DNA of 64,000 nucleotides. Origin: Paragordius varius. Lineage: Eukaryota > Nematomorpha. The DNA lies in NCBI GenBank assembly GCA_964247055.1, contig OZ176056.1:8990001-9054000 (forward strand), in the 5' to 3' direction. Below the pieces are notes generated by a model. It saw only the letters and a list, made by a program, of their open reading frames with translations. It was not told the origin of the DNA and ran no database searches. Position numbers and translations under genes: made by a program. Position 1 is the first letter of the stretch, and every line of letters begins with the position of its first letter. Positions 51,101 to 64,000 of the stretch are shown here, one piece after another.

Positions 51101-54100
51101 TTTTGTGGACGTCTGTTTTCATAAAAAACCCATTTTTCACATGGGGTGGGCCTGAACTGGGGGGCTATTCAAAAAACGGGCGAAGCTATTGTCGGGGCAT
51201 TCATTCAAGATTATATTTTTTCGATATTTGGATTTTAATGGGTCTACCGGTTTTCCTGTAGCAGATCACAAAGCCAGCATTTTCCATTTTTATAAATATA
51301 GATTACTATAAATAATGTTTTATTATCCATATATCTTTCAACATCCTATACATATGATAGATACTCCTTACTCAGCAGCTATCGTCAAAGAAACGCTTGA
51401 CTAAAATTTTTGCCTTTTAAGAGGGAATACTAAAAATCCTTATCGAATTTTTACAGTCTCATACCTTGGGCAGAAAAACAATCAAAAAATTATTTTTGTG
51501 GACTTTTTTTTTTTTGAAAAAGGTGTCATTTTACGGGGGAGCGTGTAAAAAGAGGGACTAAGTTCAAAAAACGATACGACTATGTTCAGCGCGACCGAAA
51601 ATAAGCAAAAATTATATTTGAAATTGGATGGTCCAACACGTTCTCCGGAAAATTGTCTAAAAGACACGATTTTTGTGGACGTCTTTTTTCAAAAAAACCC
51701 ATTTTTCACACGGGGTGGGCCCGAACTGGGGGCCTATTTCAAAAAACGGGTGAAGCTATTGTCGGGGTATTCATTCAAGATTATATTTTTTCGATGTTTG
51801 GATTTGAATGGGTCTACCGGTTTTCCTGTAGCAGATCATAAAGCCAGCATTTTCCATTTTTATAAATATATAGATTACTATAAATAATGTTTTATTATCC
51901 ATATATCTTTTAACATCCTATACATATGATAGATACTCCTTATCAGCAGCTATCATCAAAGAAACGGTGGACTAAAATTTTTGCCTTTTAACAGGGAATA
52001 CGTGGAATCCACATTGAATTTTTACGGTCTCATACCTTAGGCAAAAAATCGATTAAAAAAATATTTTTGTGGACTTTGTTTTTTTGAAAAAGGTGGCATT
52101 TTACGGGGGGAGCGGGTAAAAAGAGGCCCTAAATCAAAAAAGTGAGTCGACTATGTTCGGCGCAATCGAAATTAACTAAATAAAAATCATATTTGAAATT
52201 GAATGGTCCAACACGTTCTCCGGAAAATTCTCTCAAAGACACGATTTTTGTGGACGTCTTTTTTCAAAAAAACCCATTTTTCACATGGGGTTGGCCCGAA
52301 CTGGGGGTCTATTTCAAAAAACGGGCGAAGCTATTGTCGGGGCATTCATTCAAGATTATATTTTTTCGATATTTGGATTTTAATGGGTCTACCGGTTTTC
52401 CTGTAGCAGATCACAAAGCCAGCATTTTCCATTTTTATAAATATAGATTACTATAAATAATGTTTTATTATCCATATATCTTTCAACATCCTATACATAT
52501 GATAGATACTCCTTACTCAGCAGCTATCGTCAAAGAAACGCTTGACTAAAATTTTTGCCTTTTAAAAGGGAATACTAAAAATCCTTATCGAATTTTTACA
52601 GTCTCATACCTTGGGCAGAAAAACAATCAAAAAATTATTTTTGTGGACTTTTTTTTTTGAAAAAGGTGTCATTTTACGGGGGGAGCGGGTAAAAAGAGGG
52701 ACTAAGTTAAAAACGCGAGACGACTATGTTCGGCGCAATCGATAATAACTAAATAAAAATCATATTTGAAATTGAATGGTCCAACACGTTCTCCGGAAAA
52801 TTCTCTCAAAGACACGATTTTTGTGGACGTCTGTTTTCATAAAAAACCCATTTTTCACATGGGGTGGGCCTGAACTGGGGGGCTATTCAAAAAACGGGCG
52901 AAGCTATTGTCGGGGCATTCATTCAAGATTATATTTTTTCGATATTTGGATTTTAATGGGTCTACCGGTTTTCCTGTAGCAGATCACAAAGCCAGCATTT
53001 TCCATTTTTATAAATATAGATTACTATAAATAATGTTTTATTATCCATATATCTTTCAACATCCTATACATATGATAGATACTCCTTACTCAGCAGCTAT
53101 CGTCAAAGAAACGCTTGACTAAAATTTTTGCCTTTTAAGAGGGAATACTAAAAATCCTTATCGAATTTTTACAGTCTCATACCTTGGGCAGAAAAACAAT
53201 CAAAAAATTATTTTTGTGGACTTTTTTTTTTTTGAAAAAGGTGTCATTTTACGGGGGAGCGTGTAAAAAGAGGGACTAAGTTCAAAAAACGATACGACTA
53301 TGTTCAGCGCGACCGAAAATAAGCAAAAATTATATTTGAAATTGGATGGTCCAACACGTTCTCCGGAAAATTGTCTAAAAGACACGATTTTTGTGGACGT
53401 CTTTTTTCAAAAAAACCCATTTTTCACACGGGGTGGGCCCGAACTGGGGGCCTATTTCAAAAAACGGGTGAAGCTATTGTCGGGGTATTCATTCAAGATT
53501 ATATTTTTTCGATGTTTGGATTTGAATGGGTCTACCGGTTTTCCTGTAGCAGATCATAAAGCCAGCATTTTCCATTTTTATAAATATATAGATTACTATA
53601 AATAATGTTTTATTATCCATATATCTTTTAACATCCTATACATATGATAGATACTCCTTATCAGCAGCTATCATCAAAGAAACGGTGGACTAAAATTTTT
53701 GCCTTTTAACAGGGAATACGTGGAATCCACATTGAATTTTTACGGTCTCATACCTTAGGCAAAAAATCGATTAAAAAAATATTTTTGTGGACTTTGTTTT
53801 TTTGAAAAAGGTGGCATTTTACGGGGGGAGCGGGTAAAAAGAGGCCCTAAATCAAAAAAGTGAGTCGACTATGTTCGGCGCAATCGAAATTAACTAAATA
53901 AAAATCATATTTGAAATTGAATGGTCCAACACGTTCTCCGGAAAATTCTCTCAAAGACACGATTTTTGTGGACGTCTTTTTTCAAAAAAACCCATTTTTC
54001 ACATGGGGTTGGCCCGAACTGGGGGTCTATTTCAAAAAACGGGCGAAGCTATTGTCGGGGCATTCATTCAAGATTATATTTTTTCGATATTTGGATTTTA

Positions 54101-54780
54101 ATGGGTCTACCGGTTTTCCTGTAGCAGATCACAAAGCCAGCATTTTCCATTTTTATAAATATAGATTACTATAAATAATGTTTTATTATCCATATATCTT
54201 TCAACATCCTATACATATGATAGATACTCCTTACTCAGCAGCTATCGTCAAAGAAACGCTTGACTAAAATTTTTGCCTTTTAAAAGGGAATACTAAAAAT
54301 CCTTATCGAATTTTTACAGTCTCATACCTTGGGCAGAAAAACAATCAAAAAATTATTTTTGTGGACTTTTTTTTTTTGAAAAAGGTGTCATTTTACGGGG
54401 GAGCGTGTAAAAAGAGGGACTAAGTTCAAAAAACGATACGACTATGTTCAGCGCGACCGAAAATAAGCAAAAATTATATTTGAAATTGGATGGTCCAACA
54501 CGTTCTCCGGAAAATTGTCTAAAAGACACGATTTTTGTGGACGTCTTTTTTCAAAAAAACCCATTTTTCACACGGGGTGGGCCCGAACTGGGGGCCTATT
54601 TCAAAAAACGGGTGAAGCTATTGTCGGGGTATTCATTCAAGATTATATTTTTTCGATGTTTGGATTTGAATGGGTCTACCGGTTTTCCTGTAGCAGATCA
54701 TAAAGCCAGCATTTTCCATTTTTATAAATATATAGATTACTATAAATAATGTTTTATTATCCATATATCTTTTAACATCC
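51050..54780 (+). repeat. Three-monomer higher-order repeat, 1718 bp x 2, plus a partial two-monomer copy
   Basis: Landmarks 51058, 51582 and 52193 recur at 52776, 53300 and 53911 (1718 bp). The 53300 monomer recurs at 54444 (1144 bp). Shared variants: GGGGGGCTATTC, GATATTTGGATTTTAATGGG. Confidence 0.85.
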
Positions 54781-55329
54781 TATACATATGATAGATACTC
54801 CTTATCAGCAGCTATCATCAAAGAAACGGTGGACTAAAATTTTTGCCTTTTAACAGGGAATATGTGGAATCCATATTGAATTTTTACGGTCTCATAGCTT
54901 AGGCAAAAAATCGATTAAAAAAATATTTTTGTGCACTTTGTTTTTTTTTGAAAAAGGTGGCATTTTACGGGGGGAGCGGGTAAAAAGAGGCCCTAAATCA
55001 AAAAAGTGAGTCGACTATGTTCGGCGCGATCGAAAATAAGCAAAAATTATATTTGAAATTGGATGGTCCAACACGTTCTCCGGAAAATTGTCTCAAAGAC
55101 ACGATTTTTGTGGACGTCTGTTTTCAAAAAAAACCCATTTTTCACATGGGGTTGGCCCGAACTGGGGGTCTATTTCAAAAAACGGGCGAAGCTATTGTCG
55201 GGGCATTCATTCAAGATTATATTTTTTCGATGTTTGGATTTAAATAGGTCTACCGGTTTTCCTGTATCAGATCACAAAGCCAGCATTTTCCATTTTTATA
55301 AATATAGATTACTATAAATAATGTTTTTT

Positions 55330-58300
55330 TATCCATATATCTTTCAACATCCTATACATATGATAGATACTCCTTACTCAGCAGCTATCGTCAAAGAAAC
55401 GCTTGACTAAAATTTTTGCCTTTTAAGAGGGAATACTAAAAATCGTTACCGAATTTTTACAGTCACATACCTTGGGCAGAAAAACAATCAAAAAATTATT
55501 TTTGTGGACTTTGTTTTTTTTTGAAAAAGGTGGCATTTTACGGGGGGAGCGGGTAAAAAGAGGGACTAAGTTAAAAAAGCGAGACGACTATGTTCGGCGC
55601 AATCGAAATTAACTAAATAAAAATCATATTTGAAATTGAATGGTCCAACACTTTCTCCGGAAAATTCTCTCAAAGACACGATTTTTGTGGACGTCTGTTT
55701 TCAAAAAAAACCATTTTTCACATGGGGTGGGCCCGAACTGGGGGCCTATTTCAAAAAACGGGTGAAGCTATTGTCGGGGCATTCATTCAAGATTATATTT
55801 TTTGGATTTGAATGGGTCTACCGGATTTCCTGTAGCAGATCACAAAGCCAGCATTTTCCATTTTTATAAATATATAGATTACCATAAATAATGTTTTTTT
55901 ATCCATATATCTTTTAACATCCTATACATATGATAGATACTCCTTACTCAGCAGCTATCATCAAAGAAACGGTGGACTAAAGTTTTGGCCTTTTAACAGG
56001 GAATACGTGGAATCCATATTGAATTTTTACGGTCTCATACCTTAGGCAAAAAATCGATTAAAAAAATATTTTTGTGGACTTTGTTCTTTGAAAAAGGTGG
56101 CATTTTACGGGGGGAGCGGGTAAAAAGAGGCCCTAAATCAAAAAAGTGAATCGACTATGTTCAGCGCGATCGAAAATAAGCAAAAATTATATTTGAAATT
56201 GGATGGTCCAACACGTTCTCCGGAAAATTCTCTCAAAGACACGATTTTTGTGGGCGTCTGTTTTCAAAAAAAACCGTTTTTCACACGGAGTGAGCCCGAA
56301 CTGGGGGCCTATTTTAAAAAACGGGCGAAGCTATTGTCGGGGCATTCATTCAAGATTATATTTTTTCGATGTTTGGATTTGAATGGGTCTACCATTTTTC
56401 CTGTAGCAGATCACAAAGCCAGCATTTTCCATTTTTATAAATATATAGATTTCTATAAATAATGTTTTATTATCCATATATCTTTTAACATCCTATACAT
56501 ATGATAGATACTCCTTACTCAGCAGCTATCATCAAAGAAACGGTGGACTAAAATTTTTGCCTTTTAACAGGGAATACGTGGAATCCACATTGAATTTTTA
56601 CGGTCTCATACCTTAGGCAAAAAATCGATTAAAAAAATATTTTTGTGGACTTTGTTTTTTTGAAAAAGGTGGCATTTTACGGGGGGAGCGGGTAAAAAGA
56701 GGCCCTAAATCAAAAAAGTGAGTCGACTATGTTCGGCGCAATCGAAATTAACTAAATAAAAATCATATTTGAAATTGAATGGTCCAACACGTTCTCCGGA
56801 AAATTCTCTCAAAGACACGATTTTTGTGGACGTCTTTTTTCAAAAAAACCCATTTTTCACATGGGGTTGGCCCGAACTGGGGGTCTATTTCAAAAAACGG
56901 GCGAAGCTATTGTCGGGGCATTCATTCAAGATTATATTTTTCCGATGTTTGGATTTAAATAGGTCTACCGGTTTTCCTGTAGCAGATCACAAAGCCAGCA
57001 TTTTCCATTTTTATAAATATATAGATTACTATAAATAATGTTTTGTTATCCATATATCTTTTAACATCCTATACATATGATAGATACTCCTTACTCAGCA
57101 GCTATCGTCAAAGAAACGCTTGACTAAAATTTTTGCCTTTTAAGAGGGAATACTAAAAATCGTTACCGAATTTTTACAGTCACATACCTTGGGCAGAAAA
57201 ACAATCAAAAAATTATTTTTGTGGACTTTGTTTTTTTTTGAAAAAGGTGGCATTTTACGGGGGGAGCGGGTAAAAAGAGGGACTAAGTTAAAAAAGCGAG
57301 ACGACTATGTTCGGCGCAATCGAAATTAACTAAATAAAAATCATATTTGAAATTGAATGGTCCAACACTTTCTCCGGAAAATTCTCTCAAAGACACGATT
57401 TTTGTGGACGTCTGTTTTCAAAAAAAACCATTTTTCACATGGGGTGGGCCCGAACTGGGGGCCTATTTCAAAAAACGGGTGAAGCTATTGTCGGGGCATT
57501 CATTCAAGATTATATTTTTTGGATTTGAATGGGTCTACCGGATTTCCTGTAGCAGATCACAAAGCCAGCATTTTCCATTTTTATAAATATATAGATTACC
57601 ATAAATAATGTTTTTTTATCCATATATCTTTTAACATCCTATACATATGATAGATACTCCTTACTCAGCAGCTATCATCAAAGAAACGGTGGACTAAAGT
57701 TTTGGCCTTTTAACAGGGAATACGTGGAATCCATATTGAATTTTTACGGTCTCATACCTTAGGCAAAAAATCGATTAAAAAAATATTTTTGTGGACTTTG
57801 TTCTTTGAAAAAGGTGGCATTTTACGGGGGGAGCGGGTAAAAAGAGGCCCTAAATCAAAAAAGTGAATCGACTATGTTCAGCGCGATCGAAAATAAGCAA
57901 AAATTATATTTGAAATTGGATGGTCCAACACGTTCTCCGGAAAATTCTCTCAAAGACACGATTTTTGTGGGCGTCTGTTTTCAAAAAAAACCGTTTTTCA
58001 CACGGAGTGAGCCCGAACTGGGGGCCTATTTTAAAAAACGGGCGAAGCTATTGTCGGGGCATTCATTCAAGATTATATTTTTTCGATGTTTGGATTTGAA
58101 TGGGTCTACCATTTTTCCTGTAGCAGATCACAAAGCCAGCATTTTCCATTTTTATAAATATATAGATTTCTATAAATAATGTTTTATTATCCATATATCT
58201 TTTAACATCCTATACATATGATAGATACTCCTTACTCAGCAGCTATCATCAAAGAAACGGTCGACTAAAATTTTTGCCTTTTAACAGGGAATACGTGGAA

Positions 58301-61300
58301 TCCACATTGAATTTTTACGGTCTCATACCTTAGGCAAAAAATCGATTAAAACAATATTTTTGTGGACTTTGTTTTTTTTGAAAAAGGTGGCATTTTACGG
58401 GGGGAGCGGGTAAAAAGAGAGACTAAGTTAAAAAAGCGAGACGACTATGTTCGGCGCAATCGAAAATAACTAAATAAAAATCATATTTGAAATTGAATGG
58501 TCCAACACGTTCTCCGGAAAATTGTCTCAAAGACACGATTTTTGTGGACGTCTGTTTTCAAAAACACACCCATTTTTCACACGGGGTGGGCCCGAACTGG
58601 GGGCCTATTTCAAAAAAACGGGCGAAGCTATTGACGGGGCATTCATTCAAGATTATATTTTTTCGATGTTTGTATTTGAATGGGTCTACCGGTTTTCCTG
58701 TAGCAGATCACAAAGCCAGCATTTTCCATTTTTATAAATATATAGATTTCTATAAATAATGTTTTATTATCCATATATCTTTTAACATCCTATACATATG
58801 ATAGATACTCCTTACTCAGCAGCTATCGTCAAAGAAACGCTTGACTAAAATTTTTGCCTTTTAAGAAGGAATACTAAAAATCCTTATCGAATTTTTACAG
58901 TCTCATACCTTGGGCAGAAAAACAATCAAAAAATTATTTTTGTGGACTTTGTTTTTTTTTGAAAAAGATGGCATTTTACGGGGGGAGCGGGTAAAAAGAG
59001 GGACTAAGTTAAAAAAGCGAGACGACTATGTTCGGCGCAATCGAAAATAACTAAATAAAAATCATATTTGAAATTGAATGGTCCAACACGTTCTCCGGAA
59101 AATTCTCTCAAAGACACGATTTTTGTGGGCGTCTGTTTTCAAAAAAAACCGTTTTTCACACGGAGTGAGCCCGAACTGGGGGCCTATTTCAAAAAACGGG
59201 CGAAGCTATTGTCGGGGCATTCATTCAAGATTATATTTTTTCGATATTTGGATTTGAATGGGTCTACCGGTTTTCCTGTAGCAGATCACAAAGCCAACAT
59301 TTTCCATTTTTATAAATATATAGATTTCTATAAATAATGTTTTATTATCCATATATCTTTTAACATCCTATACATATGATAGATACTCCTTACTCAGCAG
59401 CTATCGTCAAAGAAACGCTTGACTAAAATTTTTGCCTTTTAAGAAGGAATACTAAAAATCCTTATCGAATTTTTACAGTCTCATACCTTGGGCAGAAAAA
59501 CAATCAAAAAATTATTTTTGTGGACTTGATTTTTTTTGAAAAAGGTGGCATTTTACGGGGGGAGCGGGTAAAAAGAGGCCCTAAATCAAAAAAGTGAGTC
59601 GACTATGTTCGGCGCAATCGAAATTAACTAAATAAAAATCATATTTGAAATTGAATGGTCCAACACGTTCTCCGGAAAATTCTCTCAAAGACACGATTTT
59701 TGTGGACGTCTTTTTTCAAAAAAACCCATTTTTCACATGGGGTTGGCCCGAACTGGGGGTCTATTTCAAAAAACGGGCGAAGCTATTGTCGGGGCATTCA
59801 TTCAAGATTATATTTTTCCGATGTTTGGATTTAAATAGGTCTACCGGTTTTCCTGTAGCAGATCACAAAGCCAGCATTTTCCATTTTTATAAATATATAG
59901 ATTACTATAAATAATGTTTTGTTATCCATATATCTTTTAACATCCTATACATATGATAGATACTCCTTACTCAGCAGCTATCGTCAAAGAAACGCTTGAC
60001 TAAAATTTTTGCCTTTTAAGAGGGAATACTAAAAATCGTTACCGAATTTTTACAGTCACATACCTTGGGCAGAAAAACAATCAAAAAATTATTTTTGTGG
60101 ACTTTGTTTTTTTTTGAAAAAGGTGGCATTTTACGGGGGGAGCGGGTAAAAAGAGGGACTAAGTTAAAAAAGCGAGACGACTATGTTCGGCGCAATCGAA
60201 ATTAACTAAATAAAAATCATATTTGAAATTGAATGGTCCAACACTTTCTCCGGAAAATTCTCTCAAAGACACGATTTTTGTGGACGTCTGTTTTCAAAAA
60301 AAACCATTTTTCACATGGGGTGGGCCCGAACTGGGGGCCTATTTCAAAAAACGGGTGAAGCTATTGTCGGGGCATTCATTCAAGATTATATTTTTTGGAT
60401 TTGAATGGGTCTACCGGATTTCCTGTAGCAGATCACAAAGCCAGCATTTTCCATTTTTATAAATATATAGATTACCATAAATAATGTTTTTTTATCCATA
60501 TATCTTTTAACATCCTATACATATGATAGATACTCCTTACTCAGCAGCTATCATCAAAGAAACGGTGGACTAAAGTTTTGGTCTTTTAACAGGGAATACG
60601 TGGAATCCATATTGAATTTTTACGGTCTCATACCTTAGGCAAAAAATCGATTAAAAAAATATTTTTGTGGACTTTGTTCTTTGAAAAAGGTGGCATTTTA
60701 CGGGGGGAGCGGGTAAAAAGAGGCCCTAAATCAAAAAAGTGAATCGACTATGTTCAGCGCGATCGAAAATAAGCAAAAATTATATTTGAAATTGGATGGT
60801 CCAACACGTTCTCCGGAAAATTCTCTCAAAGACACGATTTTTGTGGGCGTCTGTTTTCAAAAAAAACCGTTTTTCACACGGAGTGAGCCCGAACTGGGGG
60901 CCTATTTTAAAAAACGGGCGAAGCTATTGTCGGGGCATTCATTCAAGATTATATTTTTTCGATGTTTGGATTTGAATGGGTCTACCATTTTTCCTGTAGC
61001 AGATCACAAAGCCAGCATTTTCCATTTTTATAAATATATAGATTTCTATAAATAATGTTTTATTATCCATATATCTTTTAACATCCTATACATATGATAG
61101 ATACTCCTTACTCAGCAGCTATCATCAAAGAAACGGTCGACTAAAATTTTTGCCTTTTAACAGGGAATACGTGGAATCCACATTGAATTTTTACGGTCTC
61201 ATACCTTAGGCAAAAAATCGATTAAAACAATATTTTTGTGGACTTTGTTTTTTTTGAAAAAGGTGGCATTTTACGGGGGGAGCGGGTAAAAAGAGAGACT

Positions 61301-62480
61301 AAGTTAAAAAAGCGAGACGACTATGTTCGGCGCAATCGAAAATAACTAAATAAAAATCATATTTGAAATTGAATGGTCCAACACGTTCTCCGGAAAATTG
61401 TCTCAAAGACACGATTTTTGTGGACGTCTGTTTTCAAAAACACACCCATTTTTCACACGGGGTGGGCCCGAACTGGGGGCCTATTTCAAAAAAACGGGCG
61501 AAGCTATTGACGGGGCATTCATTCAAGATTATATTTTTTCGATGTTTGTATTTGAATGGGTCTACCGGTTTTCCTGTAGCAGATCACAAAGCCAGCATTT
61601 TCCATTTTTATAAATATATAGATTTCTATAAATAATGTTTTATTATCCATATATCTTTTAACATCCTATACATATGATAGATACTCCTTACTCAGCAGCT
61701 ATCGTCAAAGAAACGCTTGACTAAAATTTTTGCCTTTTAAGAAGGAATACTAAAAATCCTTATCGAATTTTTACAGTCTCATACCTTGGGCAGAAAAACA
61801 ATCAAAAAATTATTTTTGTGGACTTTGTTTTTTTTTGAAAAAGATGGCATTTTACGGGGGGAGCGGGTAAAAAGAGGGACTAAGTTAAAAAAGCGAGACG
61901 ACTATGTTCGGCGCAATCGAAAATAACTAAATAAAAATCATATTTGAAATTGAATGGTCCAACACGTTCTCCGGAAAATTCTCTCAAAGACACGATTTTT
62001 GTGGGCGTCTGTTTTCAAAAAAAACCGTTTTTCACACGGAGTGAGCCCGAACTGGGGGCCTATTTCAAAAAACGGGCGAAGCTATTGTCGGGGCATTCAT
62101 TCAAGATTATATTTTTTCGATATTTGGATTTGAATGGGTCTACCGGTTTTCCTGTAGCAGATCACAAAGCCAACATTTTCCATTTTTATAAATATATAGA
62201 TTTCTATAAATAATGTTTTATTATCCATATATCTTTTAACATCCTATACATATGATAGATACTCCTTACTCAGCAGCTATCGTCAAAGAAACGCTTGACT
62301 AAAATTTTTGCCTTTTAAGAAGGAATACTAAAAATCCTTATCGAATTTTTACAGTCTCATACCTTGGGCAGAAAAACAATCAAAAAATTATTTTTGTGGA
62401 CTTTGTTTTTTTTTTGAAAAAGATGGCATTTTACGGGGGGAGCGGGTAAAAAGAGGGACTAAGTTAAAAAAGCGAGACGA
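55330..62480 (+). repeat. Nested three- and five-monomer higher-order repeats (1717 and 2876 bp)
   Basis: Landmarks 55630 and 56157 recur at 57347 and 57874 (1717 bp). The five landmarks 56769, 57347, 57874, 58487 and 59068 recur at 59645, 60223, 60750, 61363 and 61944 (2876 bp). The 61944 monomer is copied again at 62523 (579 bp). Confidence 0.85.
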
Positions 62481-64000
62481 CTATGTTCGGCGCAATCGAA
62501 AATAACTAAATAAAAATCATATTTGAAATTGAATGGTCCAACACGTTCTCCGGAAAATTCTCTCAAAGACACGATTTTTGTGGGCGTCTGTTTTCAAAAA
62601 AAACCGTTTTTCACACGGAGTGAGCCCGAACTGGGGGCCTATTTCAAAAAACGGGCGAAGCTATTGTCGGGGCATTCATTCAAGATTATATTTTTTCGAT
62701 ATTTGGATTTGAATGTGTCTACCGGTTTTCCTGTAGCAGATCACAAAGCCAGCATTTTCCATTTTTATAATTATAGATTACTATAAATAATGTTTTATTA
62801 TCCATATATTTTTCAACATCCTATACATATGATAGATACTCCTTACTCAGCAGCTATCGTCAAAGAAACGCTTGACTAAAATTTTTGCCTTTTAAGAAGG
62901 AATACTAAAAATACTTATCGTATTTACAGTCTCATACCTTGGGCAGAAAAACAATCAAAAAATTATTTTTGTGGACTTTGTTTTTTTTTTGAAAAAGGTG
63001 GCATTTTACGGGGGGAGCGGGTAAAAAGAGGGACTAAGTTAAAAAAGCGAGACGACTATGTTCGGCGCAATCGAAAATAACTAAATAAAAATCATATTTG
63101 AAATTGAATGGTCCAACACGTTCTCCGGAAAATTCTCTCAAAGACACGATTTTTGTGGACGTCTGTTTTCAAAAAAAAAACGTTTTTCACACGGAGTGAG
63201 CCCGAACTGGGGGCCTATTTCAAAAAACGGGCGAAGCTATTGTCGGGGCATTCATTCAAGATTATACTTTTTCGATATTTGGATTTGAATGGGTCTACCG
63301 GTTTTCCTGTAGCAGATCACAAAGCCAGCATTTTCCATTTTTATAAATATAGATTACTATAAATAATGTTTTATTATCCATATATTTTTCAACATCCTAT
63401 ACATATGATAGATACTCCTTACTCAGCAGCTATCGTCAAAGAAACGCTTGACTAATATTTTTGCCATTTAAGAAGGAATACTAAAAATCCTTATCGAATT
63501 TTTACAGTCTCATACCTTGGGCAGAAAAACAATCAAAAAATTATTTTTGTGGACTTTGTTTTTTTTTTGAAAAAGGTGGCATTTTGTGGGAGCGGGTAAA
63601 AAGAGGGACTAAGTTAAAAAAGCGAGACGACTATGTTTGGCGCAATCGAAAATAACTAAATAAAAATCATATTTGAAATTGAATGGTCCAACACGTTCTC
63701 CGGAAAATTGTCTCAAAGACACGATTTTTGTGGACGTCTGTTTTCAAAAACACACCCATTTTTCACACGGGGTAGGCCCGAACTGGTGGCCTATTTGAAA
63801 AACACGGGCGAAGCTATTGACGGGGCATTCATTCAAGATTATATTTTTTCGATGTTTGTATTTGAATGGATCTACCGGTTTTCCTGTAGCAGATCACAAA
63901 GCCAGCATTTTCCATTTTTATAAATATATAGATTTCTATAAATAATGTTTTATTATCCATATATCTTTTAACATCCTATACATATGATAGATACTCCTTA

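Larger units (their letters stand above)
14201..64000 (+). repeat. Satellite array, about 87 head-to-tail monomers of about 572 bp (continues off the right edge)
   Basis: From 14209 to the window end every roughly 572 bp repeats the same blocks: ATGTTCGGCGCAATCG, GGTCCAACACGTTCTCCGG, ACACGATTTTTGTGG, GGGCCCGAACTGGGGGCC, CAGATCACAAAGCCAGC, TATAAATATATAGATTAC, ATACATATGATAGATACTCC, TCATCAAAGAAACG, GGTGGCATTTTACGG and GAGCGGGTAAAAAGAG. All monomers are in one orientation, apart from an inverted 108-bp sub-block in three of them. Counting GGTCCAACACG-type landmarks gives about 87 monomers between 14483 and 63673 (mean spacing about 572 bp). No gene is interspersed. Open frames of up to about 104 codons recur but shift frame with A-run lengths, so they are not genes. 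A long tandem satellite of this kind suggests pericentromeric or other heterochromatin (inference). Confidence 0.97.

Noticed and set aside
14369-63923. Dozens of 60-104 codon ORFs on the plus strand of the satellite (for example MSQRHDFCGRLFSKK-type and FKKNPFFTRGGPELG-type products)
   Set aside because: They recur only because the DNA repeats. A-run length changes shift the same DNA between frames from monomer to monomer, and there is no consistent start, stop or frame.
14201-64000. CRISPR-like array
   Set aside because: Monomers are about 572 bp, directly adjoining, with no short repeat/unique spacer alternation, in a eukaryotic genome.
14201-64000. Self-cleaving hammerhead ribozyme in the satellite
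   Set aside because: No CTGANGA core with matching GAAA segment was seen in the monomer.

Overview
This window comes from an AT-rich invertebrate metazoan genome. The genes have GT-AG introns and are closest in sequence to animal CIAO1, DARS2 and the ATP synthase subunit DAPIT, and the transposons (RTE-like LINE, hAT) are of animal type. The phylum cannot be fixed from the sequence. One clue is the presence of extremely short introns (26 nt, probably also 22 nt) beside ordinary ones (72, 349, 684 and 4339 nt). Such short introns are reported in dicyemids and, near gene 5' ends, in schistosomes, but this is only a hint.

The left 11.7 kb is genic. A CIAO1 gene (cytosolic Fe-S cluster assembly WD40 protein) runs leftward off the window, with four exons visible. 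Only 28 bp from its start codon, on the opposite strand, begins the best model of DARS2 (mitochondrial aspartyl-tRNA synthetase), which ends at 8116. The large DARS2 intron carries an apparently complete-length RTE-like LINE in the sense direction, bounded by a 15-bp target-site duplication. It has an AP-endonuclease, a reverse transcriptase and a PHD-like zinc finger, with about three frame breaks. Between 8.1 and 11.2 kb lie several short coding-like stretches I cannot name, including a two-exon leftward gene tail at 10071-10315. At 11172-11413 (minus) is a small gene for the DAPIT/ATP5MK subunit of mitochondrial ATP synthase, split by a 26-nt intron.

From 11716 to the right edge everything is one satellite array: an edge fragment plus about 87 head-to-tail monomers averaging about 572 bp. 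Its first monomer is split by a 2285-bp degenerate hAT transposon with a perfect 8-bp target-site duplication. The array contains two ancestral monomer haplotypes shuffled as mosaics and many nested higher-order repeats (2-, 3-, 4-, 5- and 13/15-monomer units). It also contains a 108-bp internal inversion that was amplified three times and preserves an old variant otherwise seen only at the array edge. The repeated 60-104 codon ORFs in the satellite are not genes.

The named genes are all housekeeping genes, and two of the three products act in mitochondria. They need not be co-regulated, but the CIAO1/DARS2 pair almost certainly shares one very compact divergent promoter, and DAPIT lies only about 300 bp from the satellite edge.
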